From an uncultured Oscillospiraceae bacterium (lineage in GTDB: Bacteria; Bacillota; Clostridia; Oscillospirales; Oscillospiraceae): DNA of 32,914 nucleotides. Where the stretch lies: NCBI GenBank assembly GCA_947584295.1, contig CANPWM010000022.1:1-32914 (forward strand), in the 5' to 3' direction. The notes below the pieces were generated by a model. That model did not search any database. It had not been told where the DNA came from and was given only the letters and a program-made list of their open reading frames with translations. Shown here one piece after another: positions 23,796 to 31,182 of this stretch (the stretch's first letter is position 1; every line of letters starts with the position of its first letter). A program made the translations under genes and the position numbers.

Positions 23796-24679
23796 ACACA
23801 AATTTCACATTAGATGTCGAGAATGAAATCAATAGAATCGTCGCATTTATACGGAATTTCGTAACAGAACATGAACAGGTTGTTGTTCCGGTCTCTGGTG
23901 GATTGGATTCCGATGTTGTTGCGAGGTTGTGCTGCAGAAGCATCGGGAGCGAACGTGTAAAGCTTTTCATTGTAGTCCAGAGCGAAATGGAGGTTAGATT
24001 TCTCCAAAATGCGCGAAATCTGGCCGCAGAATTGTGTGTATCTCTTGCAGAGATCCATTTGGAGCAGGCAAATCAGAGCTTGATGGAGGCGCTGGAACAG
24101 GGAGAGACGGAAAAGGGTATTTTTCAATCAAAGAGTTTTCTTGACCCGGCAAAAGCAAAATGCTCTATACGGTCTTCGGTGATCTCCTGCTATCAGGATA
24201 AAGGCTTTCTTATTGCGGGTACAACAAATCGAAGCGAAAAGGAGATTGGTCTATTTTTGACCTTTGGCGATAATTTGGCTCATTTCAAGCCAATTGCCCA
24301 TCTCTATAAAACACAATTATACGATCTCGCACGTGCGCTGGGAACGCAAGAGCGTGTGTTATTGCAAGAACCTTCAGCTGGATTCTGGATCGGACAGACA
24401 GATTTGGAAGACATCGCATATTGGATTCTAAATGATGGTCCTGTTGTGTTTCCAAAAGAGTTTTCTGAAGAAGAAAATCACCAGGCGATACAGATAAAAA
24501 GTCTGTTGACACAAGAGAAAATTGATCAGGTTTTGATGATGTATTCTGATGGAGCGGAGGCGGTAAGTATTTCTGTGGAAGTGGAGCTACCGTTTGAGAT
24601 CGTGGAGAGGATCCTCCACATTGTTGAAAAAGCAAAACAACTGAAAAGCAGACCTGTGTTGACAGAACTTCAAAGCTGA
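23792..24679 (+). CDS. Divergent NAD synthetase-like (NadE) ammonia-dependent ligase
   Basis: The 295-residue protein overlaps the radical SAM gene by ATGA. It is an N-type ATP pyrophosphatase: P-loop VSGGLDSDVVAR (S35-S40), KCSIRSSVISCYQ near 125, AGTTNRSEKEIG near 145, FKPIAHLYKTQLYDLARALG near 166 and PSAGFWIGQTDLED near 196. NadE adenylates a carboxylate and amidates it with ammonia. It has no glutaminase domain. Two active-site stretches differ from NadE: the usual GGAD-x-x-P is NLAHFKP, and Q-T-D-E is Q-T-D-L. Together with its place in the operon this suggests a paralogue that amidates a pathway acid rather than nicotinic acid adenine dinucleotide. A housekeeping NadE is less likely but cannot be excluded. 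Confidence 0.85.
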   Translation: MNTNFTLDVENEINRIVAFIRNFVTEHEQVVVPVSGGLDSDVVARLCCRSIGSERVKLFIVVQSEMEVRFLQNARNLAAELCVSLAEIHLEQANQSLMEALEQGETEKGIFQSKSFLDPAKAKCSIRSSVISCYQDKGFLIAGTTNRSEKEIGLFLTFGDNLAHFKPIAHLYKTQLYDLARALGTQERVLLQEPSAGFWIGQTDLEDIAYWILNDGPVVFPKEFSEEENHQAIQIKSLLTQEKIDQVLMMYSDGAEAVSISVEVELPFEIVERILHIVEKAKQLKSRPVLTELQS

Positions 24680-24695
24680 TGATGAGGAAATCCAG

Positions 24696-26117
24696 TTGCT
24701 TTATTATAAACTCATAGAAAAGAATCTTCAGGATCCAAGGATCGTTATTTCTGACGGAGTACGCAGCTTCACCTTTTTGCAGTTGCATCAAAAGGTGATG
24801 GAGTATTATGCGGTTCTTCAGGAAAAGCAGGTAAAAAAGGGAGACCGCGTGCTCGTCATTGAGCAGGAACCAATGGAAATGACCCTCCTTCTGTTGGCCT
24901 GTATTGCAGGAGGATATACGTTTGTGCCGGTAAACAGTCGGCTGGACCCGGAAAGCCAAGAGGTCATTATTCAGGATTGCATGCCAAGGATCGTTATTTC
25001 TGACGGATTGAAGAAGATAGCGCCTGACAGTCCCGCCACACATATCCGGCAGCGAAGCTTGTGTGGGGAAGATACATTGGTATATCTGATTTATACGTCG
25101 GGATCAGACGGAATACCGAAAGGCGTCGTTGCAAAACAGAAGCAAGTGCTTTTTTGTGCCAATGCAATCAATAAACGCTTGTGTCATGGACGGGATGACA
25201 GGATTCTTTGCTGTCTTCCCATTTCTTTTGATTACGGTATGTATCAAGTTTTTTTAGCTTTCCTAAGCGGAGCTGTCCTATATCTTGACAGCGGGTATGT
25301 TGTGCAAAAAATACCGCACCTAATCAAGAATTGGGGAATCTCAGAACTACCGACCATTCCAACAGCTGCAAATCTTTTGATAAGAGCGGGAATGCTCAAC
25401 CAGGATACACAGAGCACATTACGCCGCATAACCTTTACCGGTGAGGTCCTTTCAGAGTCTTTGATTAGGCAGCTCAAAAAGATACTCCCGAATGTACAGA
25501 TCATACCAATGTATGGGCTGACAGAGTGTAAGCGTGTTGCGGTCATGCCACCTGGACGGGACGACAAAGTGCTGTCTGGTTCCTGTGGACTTCCGCTGGA
25601 CGGTGTAACGGTTTGGTTAGAAAATGAAGACCCCGTAACGGGTATCGGAGAACTGGTCGTTGAAGGGGATAACGTTATGGAGGGGTATTGGGGGGCGGCT
25701 AATCAAAATAGCGAGGTATTTTCTCTCGATCCGATAACAGGGAAACGAATTATCCGAACTGGCGACCTTTTTTCAATTGATCAGGAAGGATTTCTTTATT
25801 TTCGTGGGCGAAAAAATGGAATAATTAAGATCCGAGGTTACCGGGTAAGCAACATATGGCTGGAGAATAGACTTCAAAATTTCACAGGTGTCCTTGAGAC
25901 GGCTGTAATAGGTATTCCGGATGTTCTTTCAGGTGAAAAGGCAGCCATATTTGTATCTGTGATCTCCGATGTCACGGAAAACGCGGTAAGAGCGGAGCTT
26001 AAATCCCTTCCAAATTATCTGTGGGACTCAAAAATCTTTATTTTTCATGAGCCTCTTCCCAGGAACCAGAATGGAAAAATCAATAGGAATCAGTTACGAA
26101 GAATGACTGAAGGTTAG
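24696..26117 (+). CDS. AMP-forming acyl/aminoacyl ligase (ANL superfamily adenylation enzyme)
   Basis: The 473-residue protein starts at TTG 24696, behind GATGAGGA; no nearby ATG fits. ANL core motifs are in order: YTSGSDGIPKGVV (A3, about 133-145), CCLPISFDYGMYQVFLAFLS (A4 region), TGEVLS near 250, MYGLTECKRV (A5, near 272), RTGDLF (A7 region), GRKNGIIKIRGYRV (A8), and the C-terminal lysine K461 in PRNQNGKINR (A10). All catalytic positions are present. A long YTSGS..FDYG pattern is typical of stand-alone NRPS-type adenylation and exosortase-associated acyl-CoA ligases. It should activate an acid or amino acid and load it on the carrier protein four genes upstream. Substrate specificity cannot be read with confidence. 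An exact 24-base internal repeat encodes PRIVISDG twice. Confidence 0.9.
   Translation: MLYYKLIEKNLQDPRIVISDGVRSFTFLQLHQKVMEYYAVLQEKQVKKGDRVLVIEQEPMEMTLLLLACIAGGYTFVPVNSRLDPESQEVIIQDCMPRIVISDGLKKIAPDSPATHIRQRSLCGEDTLVYLIYTSGSDGIPKGVVAKQKQVLFCANAINKRLCHGRDDRILCCLPISFDYGMYQVFLAFLSGAVLYLDSGYVVQKIPHLIKNWGISELPTIPTAANLLIRAGMLNQDTQSTLRRITFTGEVLSESLIRQLKKILPNVQIIPMYGLTECKRVAVMPPGRDDKVLSGSCGLPLDGVTVWLENEDPVTGIGELVVEGDNVMEGYWGAANQNSEVFSLDPITGKRIIRTGDLFSIDQEGFLYFRGRKNGIIKIRGYRVSNIWLENRLQNFTGVLETAVIGIPDVLSGEKAAIFVSVISDVTENAVRAELKSLPNYLWDSKIFIFHEPLPRNQNGKINRNQLRRMTEG
24735..24758 (+). repeat. 24-bp direct repeat, copy 1, inside the ligase gene
   Basis: This 24-base segment, encoding PRIVISDG in frame, is identical to 24984-25007. 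It starts CCAAGGATCG and ends TCTGACGGA. Confidence 0.9.
24984..25007 (+). repeat. 24-bp direct repeat, copy 2, inside the ligase gene
   Basis: Exact second copy of 24735-24758, in the same frame, again encoding PRIVISDG. The copies are 249 bases apart, a multiple of three, so recombination between them would remove 83 residues in frame. Confidence 0.9.
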
Positions 26118-26201
26118 AAATGGCAGTTTCTCGCGTGTGTTTTATTGTTACACGGTGCGTTTCATCTATACTTGATACCGCAGGAGAATAGAATCAAGAG
26201 A

Positions 26202-27149
26202 ATGAGATTTTATGGGAACCAGGTGTGTTGTGGAAGCTATGCCTGTCTGAACGCGATAAAGGATCGCACGGTCGATGTGATCCTATTTGAGATATCTACA
26301 TTGTCCCCGTTTGGCGTCAAACACGTTAGGAATCCAAAATATGACCGGCTGCTGACAACTTATTTTGATCCCAACCAGGGAATTGATAACGCGTTGAAGC
26401 TATGGGGGTATTATGTATCTACAGAGCATGTGACATCTGCACGGGAAGCGATACAGGCGTTAAAAAAGTGTTTGTCAAAGCAATGCGACGTTATTCTTGG
26501 GCCGCTCAATATGGGTAGTCTGGCATACCATATCATACCGGAACTATTGATGAGGATGGATCACTATATTACGATCGAATACTATTCTGAATCGGAAATT
26601 CTATGCACAGATTCTGAGGGTATCCATCAGCTACGCCTGAGTTATGAACAGTTGCAGGACTATATATCAGTAGAAGATCTGCCGGAGGCGGAAGGGAAAA
26701 TTGCCCTTCGCACAATAAAAAAAGAGAGGAATCACGATTTGAACATTATCTTATCTGATTCTTTGGAAGGCGCATATCGTAACCTCTATCGCGCGGAAGA
26801 AAGCGGTCAAGGTTCACATGCGATCTATGATTGTGTCGCGTTTCTCAAAGAGCAGGAAATGTTTCGTTGGAAACTCCCTTTCTTATATGATTTGGAGTAT
26901 TTTGGGCAAAGAAAGAATCAAACGCGATGGTTCCTTGAAACACTTCAAAAGAATAAGATCATTTCTTCATTATGCGCCATGCCGCTTCAGGATATCATCT
27001 TGCGGCAAGAAAAGCTGATAGGTCTGGTATATCAGGAGCTTCGATGGAAAAATCGTTTCAATGATAAGGCCCTACAAACAGTGGGAGATCTGGAAAGAGA
27101 CTTACAAAATGGCATTCGCAATTGCCTAAAACGCAACGATTTATTGTAA
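26202..27149 (+). CDS. BtrH-N-like acyltransferase/peptidase-fold protein with Cys
   Basis: The frame is open from TTG 26145, but ATG 26202 (315 residues) is preferred because the family begins directly with this segment. The ribosome site is unclear: AGGAG lies 15 bases upstream and AAGAG adjoins the ATG. The N-terminus MRFYGNQVCCGSYACLNAI carries the probable nucleophile (C10 by position). ILGPLNMGSLAYH near 100 and HYITIEYYSESEILCTDSEG near 121-140 match the GP-x-x-x-G-x-L and H-x-hhh ... D-x-x-G parts of BtrH_N domains. BtrH transfers the acyl side chain from its carrier protein to the aminoglycoside acceptor in butirosin biosynthesis. Here it closes the operon, 84 bases after the ligase, and is the best candidate for off-loading the carrier-bound product. 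The second half is helical and unassigned. Confidence 0.6.
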   Translation: MRFYGNQVCCGSYACLNAIKDRTVDVILFEISTLSPFGVKHVRNPKYDRLLTTYFDPNQGIDNALKLWGYYVSTEHVTSAREAIQALKKCLSKQCDVILGPLNMGSLAYHIIPELLMRMDHYITIEYYSESEILCTDSEGIHQLRLSYEQLQDYISVEDLPEAEGKIALRTIKKERNHDLNIILSDSLEGAYRNLYRAEESGQGSHAIYDCVAFLKEQEMFRWKLPFLYDLEYFGQRKNQTRWFLETLQKNKIISSLCAMPLQDIILRQEKLIGLVYQELRWKNRFNDKALQTVGDLERDLQNGIRNCLKRNDLL

Positions 27150-27153
27150 TACG

Positions 27154-27429
27154 TGCGATACTGGTGATATCTATGGATTACCGCACGAACACCATGTTGC
27201 TCTTGTTCTGAATTATCCGGAGGCTATGCGCTTCCATTGCGGGGAGGACGCGCTGTTCATATGCAGCTATGAAGCCAGATGCCTCGGATATATCCGATAT
27301 CATGAGGACAAATCATGGGTTAAAATACATCATCCGACAAATATATTGGTCTGGATTTTTACTGTTGATCGGCCTATTCCACGCACCAGCGGTACTCCCT
27401 GTGGAATCGCACATGCTGTAAAAGGGTAA
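27154..27429 (+). pseudogene. Headless hypothetical protein fragment
   Basis: An open frame starts directly after the BtrH-like stop without a start codon: CDTGDIYGLPHEHHVALVLN, then MRFHCGEDALFICSYEARCL and IRYHEDKSWVKIHHPTN. The first ATG is at 27226 and has CCGGAGGCT right before it, so a 67-residue product is conceivable. I do not recognise the family. Beyond about 27330 the frame overlaps a minus-strand remnant and loses coding character, so it looks like a fragment joined by rearrangement. Confidence 0.35.
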
Positions 27430-27761
27430 CTCATTGGAGACCCTTTCAAATCTGCCAGACAGCAGGAACGGGGAACGTAGGGTAAATCGTTTCCTTCGGA
27501 CCCATCTGCCAGGGGAAATGCTAGTATTGCCTGTTTCGGAAGTCTCTCCCTGTTCACATTCAAAAGAAACCGTATCGCCCACTTTGCAAAAATCTTGGAA
27601 CCCATTGTGTCCCAATCGGCAAGTTGGACGATCTCTACCGAGCCAGTTTCAAAATCAAAACATATCTCGCCCCATTAGCCGTCGCAGTCTGCCTGATACT
27701 CATAGGCTGCGGCGGTAATCTTTTTCACATGAACGGTTTTGGGTTTCTGCCTCAGCCGCAT
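27330..27761 (-). pseudogene. Decayed hypothetical protein with in-frame stop
   Basis: From ATG 27761 the minus strand reads MRLRQKPKTVHVKKITAAAY and EYQADCDG, a TAA, then WGEICFDFETGSVEIVQLAD and WDTMGSKIFAKWAIRFLL. The pattern of a short basic start followed by DFETGxVEIVxLADWD recalls uncharacterised proteins of Clostridia conjugative elements; I know no function. The stop is one change from CAA. The 3' end has no conserved features after about 27500, so the end given is only the end of the open frame. Confidence 0.45.
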
Positions 27762-27779
27762 CGCCCGGATTGCGCCGTC

Positions 27780-28640
27780 TTAAAATAGCAGTATGGTCAA
27801 ATGCTCCACAGCCCGCCGGTAGGCCCGCTCCGCGCCGCTGGCCGTGCTGCCCTCGAACATCACAGCCATGCCCTCAAATGCAGCGCGTTCATGCAAGGGT
27901 CCAACATGGCCGCAGGTCATACAGACGGCGTTGTGTTTTTCCGAAAGCATCTGCTCCCGGAAGTCCATCTTATCAAATGCCCGTCGCACAGCCTCAGCTT
28001 GCATACCGCGCCAGATGGATGCAGCAAAACTAATCCTGTCATAGCTGGCATCTGCGCTGGTTTTTTCGTCGTTCTCATCCTGATGCGAAGTATAAAACGG
28101 CTGCATTCTGCGAAACGACCACGCTGTTTTCAGGTAGTCTCCGGCAAGTTCCAGCGTGCAGTTATTCTCCACCGCGAACGCCGCAGCATGGTCCTCTTTC
28201 TTGTCGGTATCCTGCATCCACGCGGCAAAACGGACTTTCTTGTATACAGCCAGGGATGACAGGGACCACGCTTCTTCCCGCAGGCGAAAACTGAGCAAGG
28301 CATCCTCGACAAAATGGTAAATGTATGTGGTGAACGCCGCGCCCTTGTTTGGATCGTACTGCGGTAATCGTTTGAGAATAGCCTCCGTACAGGCCATTTT
28401 CATATCCACGACCCGCTCCGGGTCATAGCGGTCATATCCGTCCCGGCAGCGAAATTCATATATCCGCTCGTTGAGCATCCGTTCATAGTAGTGGAGGAAA
28501 AAGGAGAAGTAGCGCAACTCTTTCTTTTCTATTGCTGCCAAGATGTAATCGTTCAGCTCCATCTCCGGCGGGGCCGGGTCCAGTTGGATGATATGGTCCG
28601 CCTCCCATGTGGTCATCTCCCATGTGTATCCGTCCAGCAT
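27780..28640 (-). CDS. Sigma-70 region 2-like protein of an integrative element
   Basis: The start is set at ATG 28640, preceded by GGGAGGTG at ideal spacing, rather than ATG 28673. The 286-residue product has a helical N-terminus DYILAAIEKKELRYFSFFLH, then EAILKRLPQYDPNKGAAFTT YIYHFVEDALLSFRL (about 87-125), resembling the core-binding/-10 helices of sigma-70 region 2. The C-terminal half has AEAVRRAFDKMDFREQMLSE, a Cys pair (VCMTCGHVGPL) and GSTASGAERAYRRAVEHLT, which resembles a region-4-type helix-turn-helix. Such proteins are frequent beside mobilisation genes in gut Clostridia. It ends abruptly at LTILLF, next to a decayed gene, so the last residues may be altered. A role as element-specific transcription factor is an inference. 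Confidence 0.5.
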   Translation of the reverse strand: MLDGYTWEMTTWEADHIIQLDPAPPEMELNDYILAAIEKKELRYFSFFLHYYERMLNERIYEFRCRDGYDRYDPERVVDMKMACTEAILKRLPQYDPNKGAAFTTYIYHFVEDALLSFRLREEAWSLSSLAVYKKVRFAAWMQDTDKKEDHAAAFAVENNCTLELAGDYLKTAWSFRRMQPFYTSHQDENDEKTSADASYDRISFAASIWRGMQAEAVRRAFDKMDFREQMLSEKHNAVCMTCGHVGPLHERAAFEGMAVMFEGSTASGAERAYRRAVEHLTILLF

Positions 28641-28674
28641 GGCGGCACACCTCCCTTCCCATGATTTTCCCAAT

Positions 28675-28722
28675 GGCTTATTGAACCTTTGGCTTATTGA
28701 ACCTTTGGCTTATTGAACCTTT
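28675..28722. repeat. Three tandem copies of a 16-bp unit
   Basis: GGCTTATTGAACCTTT occurs three times head to tail (28675-28690, 28691-28706, 28707-28722) without mismatches. The array contains the stop codon of the minus-strand DUF6076-like gene and ends about 35 bases upstream of the start of the sigma-like gene. Confidence 0.95.
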
Positions 28723-29370
28723 CTCGCCTCCGCCATCAGAGAGTCCTGCTCCATTTCCTGGGCATAGCTGCCCTTGGCGTAATCGCTGTTGCTTATGGCC
28801 CGGAGCAGCTTGTCCTTTGCCAGCTTTTTCATAGCGGAGGCAGTCTCCCGGTCCAGCATCCCCCGGCTCACGCTGCGGTTTATGGTATTCAGCCGTCGCT
28901 CATAAACCAATTTCAGCGGATGGTCGTCAGCCAGTTCCCGCTGCTCCCGGCCGCGCAGATTCCCTATCTGGCGGCAGGTCCGGCCCAGCTTGTCCCCCGG
29001 CGCAATGCCGCCGCAGTATTTCGTGTGCCGCGCATTGGTCGTGAGAAACCATCGCCCACAGATCGGGCACTTCCGTGGGGCATGACCTACACACAGCCCC
29101 TCAAAGAGATCAGCCCGGAGCATCCCCACAAAAGAGACAAAGTGCATCCGCTTTACCAGTCGGGGCGTCTCGTCTCCCGGCAGAACAGCAGACACATACT
29201 GTACAGAGATGTTCGTGGTGTCCATCCATGAGCCGCTTTGGTTCGGTCTGAAGAGTTGTCTCAGGACGTCGGGCACCGGCTCTGCGTCCACGGCCTGACA
29301 GTGCGGGGCGGGGAGCTTTAGGTCCGTGGCAACGACCTTATAGGCGCTCAGTACAGAAGGCACCTGCCGT
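28710..29370 (-). pseudogene. DUF6076-like zinc-finger protein, 5'-truncated
   Basis: The recognisable part runs from about SVLSAYKVVATDLKLPAPHC to the stop at 28710-28712. It includes QYVSAVLPGDETPRLVKRMH, a zinc-finger-like CPICGRWFLTTNARHTKYCG (C-x2-C ... C), and a helical tail LVYERRLNTINRSVSRGMLD plus MKKLAKDKLLRAISNSDYAK. I associate this arrangement with DUF6076 proteins of Clostridia mobile elements, whose function is unknown. Upstream of about 29370 the sequence belongs to a plus-strand Y-family polymerase fragment, so the gene's N-terminal part was removed at that junction. The frame stays open to 29489, but only by chance. Confidence 0.6.
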
Positions 29371-29372
29371 TT

Positions 29373-29776
29373 ATGACGCAGCTGCCCAGCGAGATAGTTT
29401 CCGGAGCATATAAGCTGTTCTGCGAACGGTACCCATGGACAACAAGAGTATGGACTGCCACCGTGCGTGCCACCAATTTGGTGCCGCAAGAGACGCTGGA
29501 CCAGTTATCATTGCTTGTGGATACGCAGCGTATAGAGCGCAGGGAACGACTGCAGGATGCAGTGGAGGCTGTGCGGGAGAGATATGGAAAAAAGCGCTTA
29601 CCTATGCAGTGCTCATGGGCGATTTGAATATACCCTGCGATGGCCGCGACCTGGTAAAGATGCCCGGGCTGATGTACTCCTTGATCGTCAGTGGCCCACC
29701 TGCGGCGCTGCATAACGATAAGCAGTGTGCGCATCAATCTGTGACTCTACATATATTTCAGAAAGACACCGAATGA
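29373..29776 (+). pseudogene. C-terminal fragment of a Y-family (UmuC/DinB-like) DNA polymerase
   Basis: Frame 1 reads SEIVSGAYKLFCERYPWTTR, VWTATVRATNLVPQETLDQL and RERLQDAVEAVRERYGKK, the little-finger (IMS_C) part of error-prone Y-family polymerases. The frame then shifts within a run of six A near 29588. The continuation KALTYAVLMGDLNIPCDGRD, LVKMPGLMYS is in the next frame, so one A appears to be lost. The palm and finger domains with the catalytic acidic residues are missing. The fragment abuts the truncated DUF6076-like gene, which marks a recombination junction near 29370. Confidence 0.6.
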
Positions 29777-29785
29777 ATAGAAAAG

Positions 29786-29809
29786 AGCGCCCGCCAGAAG
29801 GCGGGCGCT
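29786..29809 (-). terminator. Intrinsic terminator of the AbrB-like gene
   Basis: AGCGCCCGCC (29786-29795) pairs perfectly over ten bases with GGCGGGCGCT (29800-29809) around AGAA. The minus-strand transcript then runs into CTTTTCTATTC. It lies 42 bases beyond the stop of the AbrB-like gene. Confidence 0.85.
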
Positions 29810-29850
29810 ATGAAGAAGCCAAGGGAATAAGTGTAGCCTGATGTAGCTAG

Positions 29851-30096
29851 CTATGCCTTTTTGAGCAGAGCGGTAACACATGAGGAGCAGACATTCTTTC
29901 CTTTATAACTGGTGAGGTCTTTATAACTGTTGCAGAATACGCAGGCCGGCTGATGCTTTTTAAGTATGACCGTATCCTCGGCCATGTAAACCTCCAGGGG
30001 ATCACGCACCGCGATATCCATGGTACGGCGCAGCTCAATAGGCAACACGATGCGGCCCAGTTCATCCACCTTTCGGACGATTCCAGTTGACTTCAT
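29851..30096 (-). CDS. AbrB/MazE/SpoVT-family DNA-binding protein with C-terminal zinc ribbon
   Basis: The start is ATG 30096, six bases after GGAGG; the frame is open further up, but without a ribosome site. The 81-residue protein has the swapped-hairpin SpoVT/AbrB domain, STGIVRKVDELGRIVLPIEL then RRTMDIAVRDPLEVYM and VILKK (residues about 3-50). A zinc ribbon with CVFC and CSSC pairs follows (about 52-76). Small AbrB proteins of this type are transition-state-like regulators or antitoxins and are common on Clostridia mobile elements. No toxin gene is next to it, so a regulator role is more likely. It has its own promoter and terminator. Confidence 0.9.
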   Translation of the reverse strand: MKSTGIVRKVDELGRIVLPIELRRTMDIAVRDPLEVYMAEDTVILKKHQPACVFCNSYKDLTSYKGKNVCSSCVTALLKKA

Positions 30097-30130
30097 GTTA
30101 AACCTCCATATCGCCCCAAGATTTGATATG

Positions 30131-30159
30131 ACGCTATCACATGGAAATGCGTTTGTCAA
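30131..30159 (-). promoter_or_regulatory. Candidate promoter of the AbrB-like gene
   Basis: On the minus strand a consensus TTGACA (30159-30154) is followed after 17 bases by TAGCGT (30136-30131), a weak -10 box, 35 bases upstream of the start codon. Confidence 0.45.
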
Positions 30160-30460
30160 TGGGTTAAGTCGTGAAAGAGAAAAGCTTGGCGCTCTTGCAC
30201 TACTTGTTACATTGAGTGTTAAAACGCTTCCTCTGGTGGCATATGAACCGGACTCGTGTCAAAGGCGTCATATTCGGCCGGGTGACAGCGGTAATCCAAA
30301 TCATACACAGAGGTCCTCATCCATGAACTGGCAACTCATGGATGGAGACTATTTGAATGACCATGTCGCTTGGATGCTGCTAATGTAGGCTCAAATTGAG
30401 GCAAAACCCTGCTACTGAGTTTGGTCGCTTAATTTGGCTTTTTCAGCATATTAGAGCTGT
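30160..30460. other. Spacer with a possible minus-strand micro-ORF
   Basis: No clear gene. A 33-codon minus-strand frame (30320-30219) reads MRTSVYDLDYRCHPAEYDAF and ends PPEEAF. It has codon-like character but no clear ribosome site and may be the end of a lost gene. Confidence 0.3.
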
Positions 30461-30666
30461 GTGGTCGAGAAGGAAGAACCGACGGTGACGGAAGCGCCGG
30501 TGGATGAGCCGGAGTCCACGGAGGCGCCGGAGGAATTTTCCGCAATCTATATCAACCCCCTGTATGCCGGCGTGGTCACGGAGGCGGATATCCTCAGTCT
30601 CGTCCCTTACAAGCGGCGACCATGGCCGACACCGAGCTCAAAAAGGCAGTCTCCTCCATAGCCTAA
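30461..30666 (+). pseudogene. Internal fragment of a secreted surface protein
   Basis: The frame opens with VEKEEPTVTEAPVDEPESTE, an acidic Pro/Thr linker, followed by FSAIYINPLYAGVVTEADIL. After a frameshift near 30620 it continues ADTELKKAVSSIA to TAA 30664-30666. The INPLYA-x-V-x-TEADL motif is one I associate with the start of large secreted transglutaminase-like or surface proteins in Clostridia. It has no signal peptide of its own, and the following piece on the opposite strand carries one. Confidence 0.45.
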
Positions 30667-30684
30667 GGCTGACGACTATATGCG

Positions 30685-30903
30685 TCAGTAGCTGGTGGCC
30701 CGACAGACATCAATCCCGATCGCAATCACCAGTTCCTCCGTCACGATAGGTTCCTCTGTGGCCACCGGTTCCTCCATGACGATAGGTTCCTCTGTCACGA
30801 CTGGCTCTTCCGCCGCGACGACTTCCTCCGACCCGAACGCTGGGACACCCAGAGAGAACACTGCCGCCAGCGTCAGGAACAGACACAGGCCGTGTTTTGT
30901 AAT
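30685..30903 (-). pseudogene. Signal-peptide and repeat fragment of a secreted surface protein, start codon lost
   Basis: Eight bases after a perfect AAAGGAGG (30919-30912) the minus strand reads ATT ACA AAA, giving ITKHGLCLFLTLAAVFSLGV PAFGSEE, a clear signal peptide with no ATG, GTG or TTG start. Acidic repeats EEPVVTEEPIVMEEPVATEE follow, and the frame ends 73 codons on. The composition matches the plus-strand fragment at 30461, suggesting one gene broken by an inversion. Start by ATT is possible but would be inefficient. Confidence 0.5.
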
Positions 30904-31136
30904 AGTGATTTCCTCCTTTGCATCAATGGCCGGATTGCAACGTCGTCCGCCATCTGCTGTGATTAATTGCTAAGTATTGTAGATTGCAGTCCACAGTTGA
31001 CAGAGACCGTGTTTTCAAAGTTTCTGAGAGCCTGTGCTCTCAGGAATTTTGTGTACTCTTCCTCTAATGTAGAGGTACATGGACGACTATCCGGGAGAAT
31101 TGTCCCTGGCCATATCAACCGCATTGCGGAACAAGA

Positions 31137-31181
31137 AGCAGTGAAAAACGCTACCCTCTGTGCATTCCAGAGAGTGGCGTT
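31137..31181 (-). terminator. Intrinsic terminator of the 31183-31494 gene
   Basis: On the minus strand, AACGCCACTCTCT pairs with AGAGGGTAGCGTT (one mismatch, one G-U) and is followed by TTTTTCAC. It starts two bases beyond the stop codon. Confidence 0.75.
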
Positions 31182-31182
31182 A

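Noticed and set aside
24285-25043. 252-residue minus-strand frame across the NadE-like and ligase genes
   Set aside because: It spans two well-supported genes on the opposite strand and shows no domain pattern.
17620-27149. RiPP or modular NRPS cluster
   Set aside because: No short precursor peptide, condensation or thioesterase domain is present. The ACP is stand-alone, so a side-chain-type pathway fits better.
28675-28722. Possible CRISPR array
   Set aside because: Three contiguous 16-bp units without spacers and without cas genes are a tandem repeat, not a CRISPR array.
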